DNA of 64,000 bases from Lineus longissimus. Lineage: Eukaryota > Nemertea > Pilidiophora > Heteronemertea > Lineidae. Positions within the stretch are counted from its first letter, which is position 1. Every line of letters starts with the position of its first letter. Below, piece after piece: positions 47,801-56,058 of this stretch. The notes under the pieces are model-generated. The model saw nothing but the letters and a program-made list of their open reading frames with translations. It did not search any database and was not told the origin of the DNA. The stretch lies in contig NC_088324.1 of the NCBI RefSeq assembly GCF_910592395.1, forward strand, positions 868,001 to 932,000, given 5' to 3'. The translations under genes were made by a program, and so were the position numbers.

Positions 47801-48493
47801 CTTCCATGATAAGAACAGTAGCGGGGTGCTATCATCACCAGTCCTACAGTTCACATCCAAGCCGAGGCTATTAACCAGGTAATCTACAAGATCAGTATTA
47901 GATGATTTAGACGCCATGTGCATCACATTCCACCCATTCTTATCAGTGGCGTTCACATCAGCCCCGAGACTGATGAGATGTTTGAACATGTCCAGGTTAC
48001 CCTCCGTTGATGAGAACAGTAGCGGGGTTCTATCATCACCAGTCCTACAGTTCACATCCAAGCCGAGGCTATTAACCAGGTAATCTACAAGATCAGTATT
48101 AGATGATCGAGCTGCCCAGTGCAATGCATTGCATCCTAATTTGTTTTCAGCGAAGACATCAGTCCCAAGGCTTATGAAGTATTTCACCATGTCCATGTTA
48201 CCCGTTATTGAGCAGTTTGCCAAGGGATTACTGCCAGCCTCTGTTTTACAGTTGACATCAGCTCCTTGACTGACTAGGTACTCAACAACTTTCTGTTCAC
48301 TTGACATTGCCGCACAATGCAGCACCATCTGCCCCTCGTCATTCTTGGCGGTGATATCTGCCCCCTGGTGGACAAGAGACTGAACTTGATCCAAGTTGCC
48401 ATCTTTGGCCGCTTTGTGTAAAGGATACTTTTCAGGTTTCTCACCAGGTGGCATTTCACCACTACTCTTTTGTGAAGTTATCGCCGCGGCCAT
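41819..48493 (-). CDS. Giant ankyrin-repeat / Mab-21 (cGAS-like) nucleotidyltransferase protein, 2224 aa
   Basis: One uninterrupted frame. Residues about 25-1390 are ankyrin repeats, of which about 17 tandem units of 67 residues (two repeats each; DLVDYLVNSLGLDVN and NLDMFKHLISLGADVNA) are almost identical. Residues about 1400-1755 form a Mab-21/cGAS-type nucleotidyltransferase domain: GS at 1465-1466, PNEMD with Glu1478 and Asp1480, a third acidic residue Asp1574 in VSIDAVP, and the family helix ISSYQLKSMFL. Residues about 1807-2150 are copies of a 31-residue Glu/Thr-rich repeat, and a short coiled-coil tail ends the protein. The family includes cGAS-like receptors, which sense nucleic acids and make cyclic dinucleotides. 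A signalling role is inferred. The start ATG has an AAAATGG context; a 5' UTR exon is possible. Confidence 0.9.
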   Translation of the reverse strand: MAAAITSQKSSGEMPPGEKPEKYPLHKAAKDGNLDQVQSLVHQGADITAKNDEGQMVLHCAAMSSEQKVVEYLVSQGADVNCKTEAGSNPLANCSITGNMDMVKYFISLGTDVFAENKLGCNALHWAARSSNTDLVDYLVNSLGLDVNCRTGDDRTPLLFSSTEGNLDMFKHLISLGADVNATDKNGWNVMHMASKSSNTDLVDYLVNSLGLDVNCRTGDDSTPLLFLSWKGNLDMFKHLISLGADVNATDKNGWNLMHWAARSSSTDLVDYLVNSLGLDVNCRTGDNRTPLLFSSTEGNLDMFKHLISLGADVNATDKNGWNVMHWAARSSSTDLVDYLVNSLGLDVNCRTGDDSTPLLFLSWKGNLDMFKHLISLGADVNATDKNGVNVMRMAARSSNTDLVDYLVNSHGLDVNCRTGDDSTPLLFSSWKGNLDMFKHLISLGADVNATDKNGWNVMHMASQSSNTDLVDYLVNSLGLDVNCRTGDDSTPLLFSSTKGNLDMFKHLISLGADVNATDKNGWNVMHWATRSSSTDLVDYLVNSLGLDVNSRTGDDSTPLLFLSWKGNLGMFKHLISLGADVNATDENRWNVMHMASQSSSTDLVDYLVNSLGLDVNCRTGDDSTPLLFSSSKGNLDMFKHLISLGADVNATDKNGLNVMRMAARSSNTDLVDYLVNSLGLDVNCRTGNDRTPLLFSSLKGNLDMFKHLISLGADVNATDKNGLNVMRMAALSSNTDLVDYLVNSLGLDVNCRTGDDSTPLLFSAMQDNLDMFKHLIRLGADVSATDKNGWNVMHMASQSSNTDLVDYLVNSLGLDVNCGDGDDSTPLLFLSWKGNLDMFKHFIRLGADVSATDKNGWNVMHMASQSSNTDLVDYLVNSLGLDVNCRTGDDSTPLLFSSEEGNLDMFKHLISLGADVNATDKNGWNLMHWAARSSSTDLVDYLVNSLGLDVNCRTGDNRTPLLFSSTEGNLDMFKHLISLGADVNATDKNGWNVMHMASQSSNTDLVDYLVNSLGLDVNCRTGDDSTPLLFSSSKGNLDMFKHLISLGADVNATDKNGLNVMHKAAQSSNTDLVDYLVNSLGLDVNCRTGNDRTPLLFSSLKGNLDMFKHLISLGADVNATDKNGLNVMRMAALSSNTDLVDYLVNSLGLDVNCGDGDDSTPLLFLSWKGNLDMFKHLIRLGADVSATDKNGWNVMHMASQSSNTDLVDYLVNSLGLDVNCRTGDDSTPLLFSSEEGNLDMFKHLISLGADVNATDKNGLNVMHKAALSSNTDLVDLSVNSLGVNPKGEQSGLTPIDISIERRDEDMVSRWIKTNQAHPKSSIRRCVNLGYTWCARMILDAVEDDNDLATPLLQNCLKLSCTHGFIDIVRLPLLKGFEEASPALSCLPFSDCIDYLKWFSISPAEILKMPVENFSQVPGIGSVLKIPNATAQKVHDAVLKFMPDSLHTGEMLRLFDTSQNRKVCGSVAEGCRVGLPNEMDILFLYEERLTHPIPLHSGYAQYSGGKRYSPSGSRYFHCLFFNELKTTIKSKPSGYGLKYYKFVDSLQLCNDKNRKACSPILLDWELNQLRVSIDAVPCVHFSDWREEFTKSTWLMDHNELKKRGYLLVPKPPHEKSKLAKQLTEQQLGELWRISFSHLEVEHINSLENRIKNVYITAKCLKNPDVCRIMIAEGEGLPKNVDDYISSYQLKSMFLMNAEDFRKSEQSLGEMVCKVYEDLADALHKGFIPTFFAPGHNVLAGLKLDVAKSAKVASIMKAFVRRLCRKGEETKDVGVDIECQTATVKDNVRTSHEKIEDAANPAAVSMEDESTTEVEGRDHARSYLGQTKNTRDPGTVPLETESTEVEGRDHARSYLGQTKNTRDPGTVPLETESTEVEGRDHARSYLGQTKNTRDPGTVPLETESTEVEGTDHTRSCLGQTKNTRDPGTVPLETESTEVEGRDHARSCLGQTKNTRDPGTVPLETESTEVEGRDHTRSCLGQIKNTRDPGTVPLETESTEVEGKHRAQSLLGKRKASSDPGVISLETESTELEGRKKGRRRLGADPLDIECQAVEVTIVTGTVPLETESTEVEGTDHARSCLGQTKDTRVPGTVPLETESTEVEGRDHARSCLGQTKDTRVPGTVPLETESTEVEGRDHTRSCLGQTKDTIDTGAVIRELESIDEKWTYLAVDIISGGMTRWKMKEISTPDTLEEINRKMKEISTPDTLEKIKRRIAELKVQLDEL
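42040..43075 (-). repeat. 93-bp coding tandem repeat in the C-terminal tail, about 10-11 copies
   Basis: The unit encodes DPGTVPLETESTEVEGRDH plus ARSYLGQTKNTR (31 residues). Copies are nearly identical at DNA level except a more diverged pair around 42360-42500. The repeat keeps frame and is acidic and Thr/Ser-rich, suggesting a flexible linker. It stays open on the plus strand as well, which yields false frames there. Confidence 0.93.
43225..44295 (-). other. Mab-21/cGAS-like nucleotidyltransferase domain of the ankyrin protein
   Basis: The domain runs from about VPGIGSVLKIP to FVRRLCRKGE. The catalytic signature is GSVAEGCRVGLPNEMD, matching the G-S-x(n)-E-x-D pattern with the PNE-x-D form typical of cGAS/Mab-21. 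The third Asp lies 94 residues after the second, close to the spacing in cGAS. The H...CC...C zinc-binding loop used by vertebrate cGAS for DNA is not apparent, so the ligand need not be DNA. Confidence 0.85.
44640..48100 (-). repeat. 201-bp coding tandem repeat encoding double ankyrin units, about 17 copies
   Basis: Successive units differ mainly at a few codons (RMAARSS, HMASQSS or HWAARSS; SSSKGN, LSWKGN or SSTEGN). The identity of whole multi-unit blocks suggests recent duplication and conversion. Variable codons cluster at ankyrin helix positions that normally face ligands. Confidence 0.93.
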
Positions 48494-49510
48494 TTTGATA
48501 AAATGGAAATTAAATATATTTATCGTTGATATGATACAGAATTGTTTAATCCTGAAAGTGAAACTATTTGACTTGTCTGAAGAAGAAGTAGTTGTTTCGT
48601 GATTGTTTACCTTTGTCTGTGCACTGAATCTTACTTTGTATTATTTTCTGCGTTCCAAGCAAATGGTTAATGTCTTACAGATTTTGATGTTCTTTTATGC
48701 AATCCTTTCTGTTATAGTGGGTTAGGGTATTGTATTGGCTTGCATTAGGATGATAACTAAGAGGTCAATTTGTTAGTTCAACTCTAAACTAGAACTTTTT
48801 GAGAAATGAAAATAATCACTGATTGATATGTTCCTTGGTGCAATGGAGAGAGGCTTTGGAGATCTTTCAAATTGTGTAGTTTTTTTTTCAGTTGGCTTTG
48901 AAAAAAATGACTATTTATGACGTTGTCTGATATAAGACTACTTTAAGATTCCTTTTGCAAGTTTCTATTCCAACTGGTTGTAAGAATGCACACATTGATC
49001 ATGTCAATCTTATAGCAATGTATTATGATCAATACTGGAAAGACAAATTTGCAAATGATATTTTCTTCTGACTAAAGAAATTTGTAGGAAAAATACTGGT
49101 CAGTTAAAATGAAATGAACCTGTGAATGTCAATGCCTTTTAAGGCCAAAATAAGTAGAAATATAATAGCTTTACCTGTTTTGGTGTAGACTTGAAGACTG
49201 TTAAACCTCAGGTTGATAGTGATTAAAAAAATCACAACCAAAAGTCCATCACTCGTGTCTTTAAAATGTTCTTGTGAGTTTTGTTGCCCACATTCAAGTT
49301 GTCTAGCGGCTCCACAATCCTCCTCACTACTTGCGCTGGTCCAAAATATCACCGTCAGTTTGGATAAAATCAAGTCTGCAGCTATTTGAATTGAAACTGA
49401 GTGAATTAATCCAAAATCAGGTTTTGAATAATCACATGTGAATGTACAGTACCTTAATCCAAAACAAATTTCCGTCCTGTTCTATTCAAAACCAAACTTA
49501 GAAATATTGT
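48494..49510 (-). promoter_or_regulatory. 5' flank of the ankyrin gene
   Basis: AT-rich; no exon recognised. TATATTTAA lies about 25 bp before the ATG on the minus strand, which is too close for a TATA box unless the 5' UTR is tiny. A promoter or 5' UTR intron here is inferred from position only. Confidence 0.3.
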
Positions 49511-49512
49511 GC

Positions 49513-50820
49513 CTCGAACTGGTTTCGTGAGCCAAACTGTGTTGCTGGATGCTGATCCTGGCCTGGAGCTGGTTTGGTGAGCCAAACTGTGTTGCTGGAT
49601 GCTGGTCTTGGCTTGTAGCTGGTTTGGTGAGCCAAACTGTGTTGCTGGATGCTGGTCCTGGCCTGGAGCTGGTTTGGTGAGCCAAACTGTGTTGCTGGAT
49701 GCTGATCCTGGCCTGGAGCTGGTTTGGTGAGCCAAACTGTGTTGCTGGATGCTGGTCCTGGCCTGGATCTGGTTTGGTGAGCTAAACTGTGTTGCCGGAT
49801 GCTGATCCTGGCCTGGAGCTGGTTTGGTGAGCCAAACTGTGTTACTGGATGCTGATCCTGGCCTGGAGCCGGTTTGGTGAGCCAAACTGTGTTGCTGGAT
49901 GCTGGTCCTGGCCTGGAGCTGGTTTGGTGAGCCAAACTGTGTTGCTGGATGCTGGTCCTGGCCTGGAGCTGGTTTGGTGAGCCAAACTGTGTTGCTGGAT
50001 GCTGGTCCTGGCCTGGAGCTGGTTTTGTGAGCTAAACTGTGTTGCTGGATGCTGATCCTGGCCTGGATCTGGTTTGGTGAGCTAAACTGTGTTGCTGGAT
50101 GCTGGTCCTGGCCTTGAGCTGGTGTTGTGAGCCAAACTGTGTTGCTGGATGCTGATCCTGGCCTTGAGCTGGTGTTGTGAGCCAAACTGTGTTGCTGGAT
50201 GCTGATCCTGGCCTGGATCTGGTTTGGTGAGCCAAACTGTGTTGCTGGATGCTGATCCTGGCCTGGAGCTGGTTTTGTGAGCCAAACTGTGTTGCTGGAT
50301 GCTGGTCCTGGCCTGGATCTGGTTTGGTGAGCTAAACTGTGTTGCTGGATGCTGGTCCTGGCCTGGAGCTGGTTTGGTGAGCCAAACCGTGCTGCTGGAT
50401 GCTGATCCTGGCCTGGAGCTGGTTTGGTGAGCCAAACTGTGTTGCTGGATGCTGATCCTGGCCTGGAGCTGGTTTGGTGAGCCAAACTGTGTTGCTGGAT
50501 GCTGGTCCTGGCCTGGAGCTGGTTTGGTGAGCCAAACTGTGTTGCTGGATGCCGATCCTGGCCTGGAGCTGGTTTGGAGAGCCAAACTGTGTTGCTGGAT
50601 GCTGATCCTGGCCTGGAGCTGGTTTGGTGAGCCAAACTGTGTTGCTGGATGCTGGTCCTGGCCTGGATCTGGTTTGATGAGCCAAACTGTGTTGCTGGAT
50701 GCTGATCCTGGCCTGGAGCTGGCTTGGTGAGCCAAACTGTGTTGCTGGATGCTGATCCTGGCCTGGATCTGGTTTGGAGAGCCAAACTGTGTTGCTGGAT
50801 GCTGATCCTGGCCTGGAGAA
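49513..50820. repeat. 50-bp minisatellite, about 26 copies
   Basis: The unit is GGTTTGGTGAGCCAAACTGT, then gttgctggatgctgatcctg, then gcctggagct. GGTTTGGTGAGCCAAACT is a small palindrome. Because 50 bp is not a multiple of three and the unit is stop-free on the minus strand, a 458-codon frame (49454-50830) appears. It has a 50-residue period cycling all three frames, so I do not call it a gene. Confidence 0.96.
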
Positions 50821-51095
50821 ACAAATACATGTAACTTCACATATTTTTCGAAAAACAAACCATGAAATAACAGATTTGTCATGGACAAAAACACTTAAAA
50901 TGTTCAAAACTTATAGATAACATTAAAAAAAAATAATCAGTCAACAAGATTTTGAAAAGGTCACATTGGCAAAGAATTCTGTACCAACCGATTGGTTCAC
51001 TTTATAAGTACCAGTATCATCTCATTGACATTTTAAATTTTAATAAGGCTGAGTTTTGAGTTTCACTTTATATCAACTTTCTACATGATCTAGAT

Positions 51096-51311
51096 TTAAA
51101 GGGACAATATAGGCAGCAGCTAGGCAGGCAAGATAAAGTTACACGAAGTCGCCAATAGGGGTCTTTAACATCTCACAGTATGTCAAAATGATTCATGCTT
51201 GTATGAGGAATAGTGCTGAATCAGACATGACCCAGGGCCCTTACTCTGTATATTAGTCAGCTGAGGATGGCCAAATAAGCCCCTCTGCTCCTGCCTATAG
51301 TCCCCCTTTAA
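51096..51311. mobile_element. piggyBac-like MITE, 208 bp
   Basis: AGGGACAATATAGGCAG at the left pairs with CTGCCTATAGTCCCCCT at the right, flanked on both sides by TTAA (51096-51099 and 51308-51311). A related copy is visible near 63570-63745 (aggactttaggc ... gacccctataggcaacttt), and a fragment near 41427. Confidence 0.75.
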
Positions 51312-52915
51312 GGCCATGGTTCATTCATATTATTGTTCTAGTATGTCCCAATTGAAAAATCTCAAATTCAATATCTAGTTTCTAATTTCTACAAACAAAT
51401 CTTGCCTTAAATCTCTGTCAAATGAGTTTGGTGTGGTTTTTTGTCATTTCTTTGCAATGCTACATTTTTGTGTCAGACTTTCTCTCTGACAAACTTCCAG
51501 CAATCTTAGACTGCTTTGTTAATTACTACAAAATCAACCCAAAAACCAGGACGTCATGACTATCAGATAAGGGATGTTCCCAACAAATTGTTTTTGGAAA
51601 ATAATCATGTTGTTGAAGGCATCCAAGGACCATGTGCTCATTTGGGGCTGGACATGAATAAAGAAACTGTCTTTGATCAGTGAAACTTGGGTGTATCATG
51701 AGAAAGATTTCAAGTGAGAAAGAGTAAAAAGTGTGGGAATGGGGGATACCCCCGCCCCCCCTAAAAAAACACCTGTGGCCATGTCTTCAAAACGACTTTA
51801 TTGCCACCGAAGCTTTTTATTGGGCCGTTCAAAATTCCCACTTTTGTGAATGAATCCTGGTGCAGGAATTGCTTTTCAAACTGGCGGATAATTCTGTGAA
51901 GTCATTTCGATTTCACCCTGCCAACAGGGCAGTGAAGGTCGCATTGTTTTGCTGAGATTTCGGGGGCTGAAGCCTTGCAAATAACACATTTTCATTCACG
52001 TTTTTCGAAGCCATTTTAGGAAAAGATGTCGATTGTAGAAAGTGTACTTTTTAGTTTGTTAATTCAATAACAAGTAACATGTTGATTGGGGAAATCCCTG
52101 ATTTGCTAAGCACAAAGGAAGTATCGATATCTACAGCATCACGTCGTAATGCCAAGGTGTCAAACCTTGGTTCCAGGCTGTGCCTCACTAGTGCATCGGC
52201 CCACATGGAGAGGATCAACGCATGGAGGGCTAACTCGGCTCAAATCGCTGTCAACATCGGAATATCATGATGATTCAGTCAGATTTTGAATTTTTTCTTT
52301 TTAGTGCAATTTTTTGACAGGGGTTTGGTTTAGTTGTTGATGGAAATGACTTATGTAGAATAGGTGGTGAATGGGCTGCCAAAAGCTTGGTAATATTGCC
52401 CATAGTTTTACCAATGGTCCTTTAATAATCCCATTGGTCCTTTTAGTCATAGATCATGGGCTGAAATGGCAGCGGACCGAACTTGTCTTGGTGGTGGGAA
52501 GGAACACACGCCAGTTCACCTGATTGAGCTTGGCATTATTTTGAGTAATCTTCTATAAGGTATTGGTATATTCCCTCCACTGTTTCTACTTGCTGAGATA
52601 AACAGTATGCCTGATATTAGGTCTGACCTTCTCAAAAACTTATTGCTGGAATTATTTTTAAAGTTCTCAAGTGTTATGTCTCGTGATAGATCAGACGATT
52701 TATTGAGTGGATTCTTTCTATTTCGAACTCAGTTGAAGTGGCGATATCCTGCTAGTCAACATTCTATTTAACCCGTTTTCTACTCTGACTGCCCTGTGAC
52801 ATTGGGTTTTTTTTAATCAAAACATCAGTCTGAAAATTAGCCTACTTCCTCCTTAAATACCCTTCATCATGTTCATAATGATATTTGATGAATAAAGTGT
52901 GCCATCAGTTAGAAG
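51312..52915. other. Intron 7 sequence, nothing firm
   Basis: A 63-codon plus frame at 52079-52270 looks protein-like but matches nothing I know. No repeats of note. Confidence 0.3.
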
Positions 52916-52919
52916 AATA

Positions 52920-53060
52920 CAGTAGAACCTCCCCTTGCGGACGCCTCTACCATGCGGATGCCTCTGTATTACAGACAAGTCTGTTCAGTCCCGATCTACT
53001 TGGAATTGCGGAGACGGCGATGGTGACTTTTTGGTCCAATTACCTTGCAATTACAGACAG
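52920..53060. mobile_element. Truncated CAGTAGAACC-type MITE
   Basis: Starts CAGTAGAACCTCCCCTTGCG and shares ttttggtccaatt-like internal sequence with the fuller copy at 63016-63193. The right inverted repeat is missing. Small fragments of the same family occur near 9489, 35840 and 53813. Confidence 0.6.
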
Positions 53061-53099
53061 TGAACAAAAGCAATGGCTTCCCGTGTGCACTTAGGGAGT

Positions 53100-54244
53100 T
53101 GATTAGGCCCGGGTCTTTCAAACAACTCTGATTAGGCCTAACAAGTGAGAAGTTTCCATAATTGATGAATTAGACATTGTGTTCAGTTAATAAAGGTGGA
53201 GTGAATTCAATGTTTGTTGCTTCTCTAGTTACATCCTGAGGAAATCAGGGGTTAATGTTTGCTTCTCTGGCCGTGCCCACAAACCCCAGAGACATTCGCC
53301 CGCATTTGGTGAAGTAGCCAGCGCAGAAGTAAGTGCACCCAATCAGAGCGTTGCTTACATTTGAGTCTGGGAATGTCACACACTTAGAAGCTACGATATC
53401 CAAACTCACATGTTCCCTGTTTGTTTGATCTGATGAATAGAGAGTACTGTCTCCTTCATGGTGCACACTGTAACCTCGATCTGAGATTTCTTATTGTGAT
53501 TTCCATTCATACAAATCATTAGAAGTACAGTACTAGGATCGAGGTTGACAGATATATTTGTCAGGATGCCCTAATTAGAATGACTTAAGTACTAACACTA
53601 CAATGTAATAGCAATGTTGGTAATTATAAATTGCCTCCAGTAGAATAGTCATAAGGTATAAGGTATCATAATGAAATACTCTCGAATGTGCCTCTCAATG
53701 ATGTTGAAATAATCAATAATTAAGACTGATTTCTTTTCATCAAAGTGCATATAAAGGACCCAAGACCCCCCATGAAACATACATATGAATCCACTATTGG
53801 ACAATAATGGCATAACCTCCCTACTTAGGACACCTCTCTATCAGTGTTAATAGTTAATCAGCTATTGGATAATAAAGCGGATCCGAAGGCGAAAGGCATA
53901 AGCATTGAACAAATTATTATTACCCACTCACTGTTCATCCCGATTGAGTTGAATGTTGGATGGCATCCAACGACAATGTGCATGGTATCTACAGGGGGCT
54001 TGGCTTACATATCTAGAAACAGTCTTAGATCGGAGAGTTTAGAGTATTGACTAAAAGTGCTGTATCACGGTAACTTGGGACTCGATTATCACCAAGTTTT
54101 TATTACAGGTAGATGTAATAACATTATATCATCTTCAAAAATCATTATTCCCCATCAACCTGATCAGGGAAATGAATGTAAAGTGAAACTCAAACTTCAG
54201 CCTGATCAAATATGAAAATGTTATTGTGTCAATGATAATATGTT
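53100..54244. other. Intron 7 sequence, nothing firm
   Basis: No exon or RNA gene recognised. It carries a MITE fragment (cctccctacttaggacacct) near 53817. Confidence 0.3.
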
Positions 54245-55210
54245 CAGTCCTTCAAAAAAGTAAATGGACACACAAAAATCAAATTTTCTTGAAAACGGCT
54301 GGTGATAAATCGATTCGGTTTGCTGCATTTGATAGGACATTTAGTTGTGCATCATGGTATCTACCACATAAAAATTAGCCATTTTATCTAATACCGACTT
54401 TTATTGATTTACAAAAGGCCCCAAAATCAACTTTTTCGTTTCCGATTTTTTTCGTACTTTTTCTTGATAGGATGAATCACCATGATGAAAAACCCACGTC
54501 CCCATCAAGGTGATGAAAATATCTTGTGTTAATTGGTGGGAAAACAGCATTTTATGTCAAAATTTTGCACCTTGTTTATTGACTTTGGAATTACTTTGGA
54601 GAAGTCGACCATAGCCAATTATGTCAGTTTCAACATGCAGCCCGAGTGTTAATTCCTTATTGGCTGAGGTTTTGAATGGGGGTGGAAATGTTGTTAACAT
54701 TGATGTATTGTAAACGCGAGGGTAAAGTAATATTGGTGAACCCATTGTCCAGCTGCCAAATCCAGGCCTGGGAGAGCTATTCATAGGCATATAAAACAAG
54801 GCCATTGAAATGGTGACATGATTCCGGTTGTCTGGGCCAGGTGAATAATATCAAGGGGGCATCTCCGCAGTAGAAGACCGGGTAACAAAACCCTTTTGCA
54901 CAAATGGGTTAATAAGTTGCAGATTCAAGTGAAAACTGTGGAATTTCTTAGATATTCACTCATAACTCAACAGAAGCTTCCAGTCAATATAAAATTTGCC
55001 CCCAAAAAATGCGTGATAAAAAAGTTGATTTTGGGACCTTTCATAAATCGAAAAAATTGACTTATAGGTAAAATAGCAAATTTCCAAGTGGTAGATATCA
55101 TGATGCACAACTAAATGCCCTATCAAATGCAGCAAACCGCATCGATTTATCACCAGCCGTTTTCAAGAAAATTTGATTTTTGTGTGTCCATTTACTTTTT
55201 TGAAGGACTG
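54245..55210. mobile_element. 966-bp inverted-repeat element (mariner-like ends)
   Basis: The ends are CAGTCCTTCAAAAAAGTAAA and its reverse complement. The first ~130 bp of each arm match at about 97% by eye, including ggctggtgataaatcgatt, and looser pairing continues inward to about 200 bp. The interior has no transposase frame. The right flank begins TA; the left does not, so the TA target duplication is incomplete. Confidence 0.75.
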
Positions 55211-56058
55211 TACATGTGTACTGAGACATGCCTGAGTTTGTGTGATCTGATGTATTCAAACTCATCTTGGCTGGCTTGTTCTAAAATAGGCATCTATCTG
55301 GCCAGAGACTATTAACACGACAAAGCCTGGATCCACCCAAGCGGCCTTTGATCGCCAATTGAGACGTGTCTCACTTTCTCTTCACTCATGTTGGACCTAT
55401 TTTATGTGGGACATTTCCTGATCATTATTAATTTTTCTTCTTGTTAGCGTTTGCTCTGCACTTCCGTCAATCGTAAAATCCTTCATCAAAATGTCACGAA
55501 AAAATCTATCTTTTCAAATCATGAAGTTATTAATCTTAAAATAGAGTGGAATCATGCTCTGGTCACTTCTCTGACTTAAAGAAAGTTCTACAAAAGTTGT
55601 GTCTGCTTTCTTGATAATCGCAAAATATCAAACATCTGAGATTTTCAATTTTCGAAGATTTTTGTGAGATTTTCTTATCCCCTCAAAATCATAAATGACA
55701 TTAAGATAATTTAAAGTGATACTATGATGTGATCTACAACTTTGTGGAAATACGTCCGTTTTTAATTGTTGATCACAAATGTAAATCTCAAATTTTCCAT
55801 TTTTGATTAGATTTATTATAAAATCGCTGAATGTAAACTACTGCGACCGCAAAAATTTTCATGTTGTGACGTCATCAACGAAAACAGCATCGAAGCGAGC
55901 CGTCCGGGCGGGATTAAACCATCAATTTCTAGAAAATGTGCATTTCGATTCGAAAACCTTACTGATTTATGAGAAAGTGCCGTAGTCATTTGTCAAAAAC
56001 AGCTTAAACATTATATGGTGAAATTTGACACGAGTTACCCTTTAAGGTTCAGAAGACG
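55211..56058. other. Intron 7 sequence, AT-rich, nothing firm
   Basis: The right edge (acgagttaccctttaaggttc) resembles a MITE end, but I found no matching left end. Confidence 0.3.

Noticed and set aside
49454-50907. Large minus-strand frames up to 458 codons
   Set aside because: By-products of the 50-bp minisatellite, with no start context, domain or non-repeat conservation.
52079-52270. Plus-strand 63-codon frame with protein-like composition
   Set aside because: No family recognised and no supporting splice sites or neighbours.
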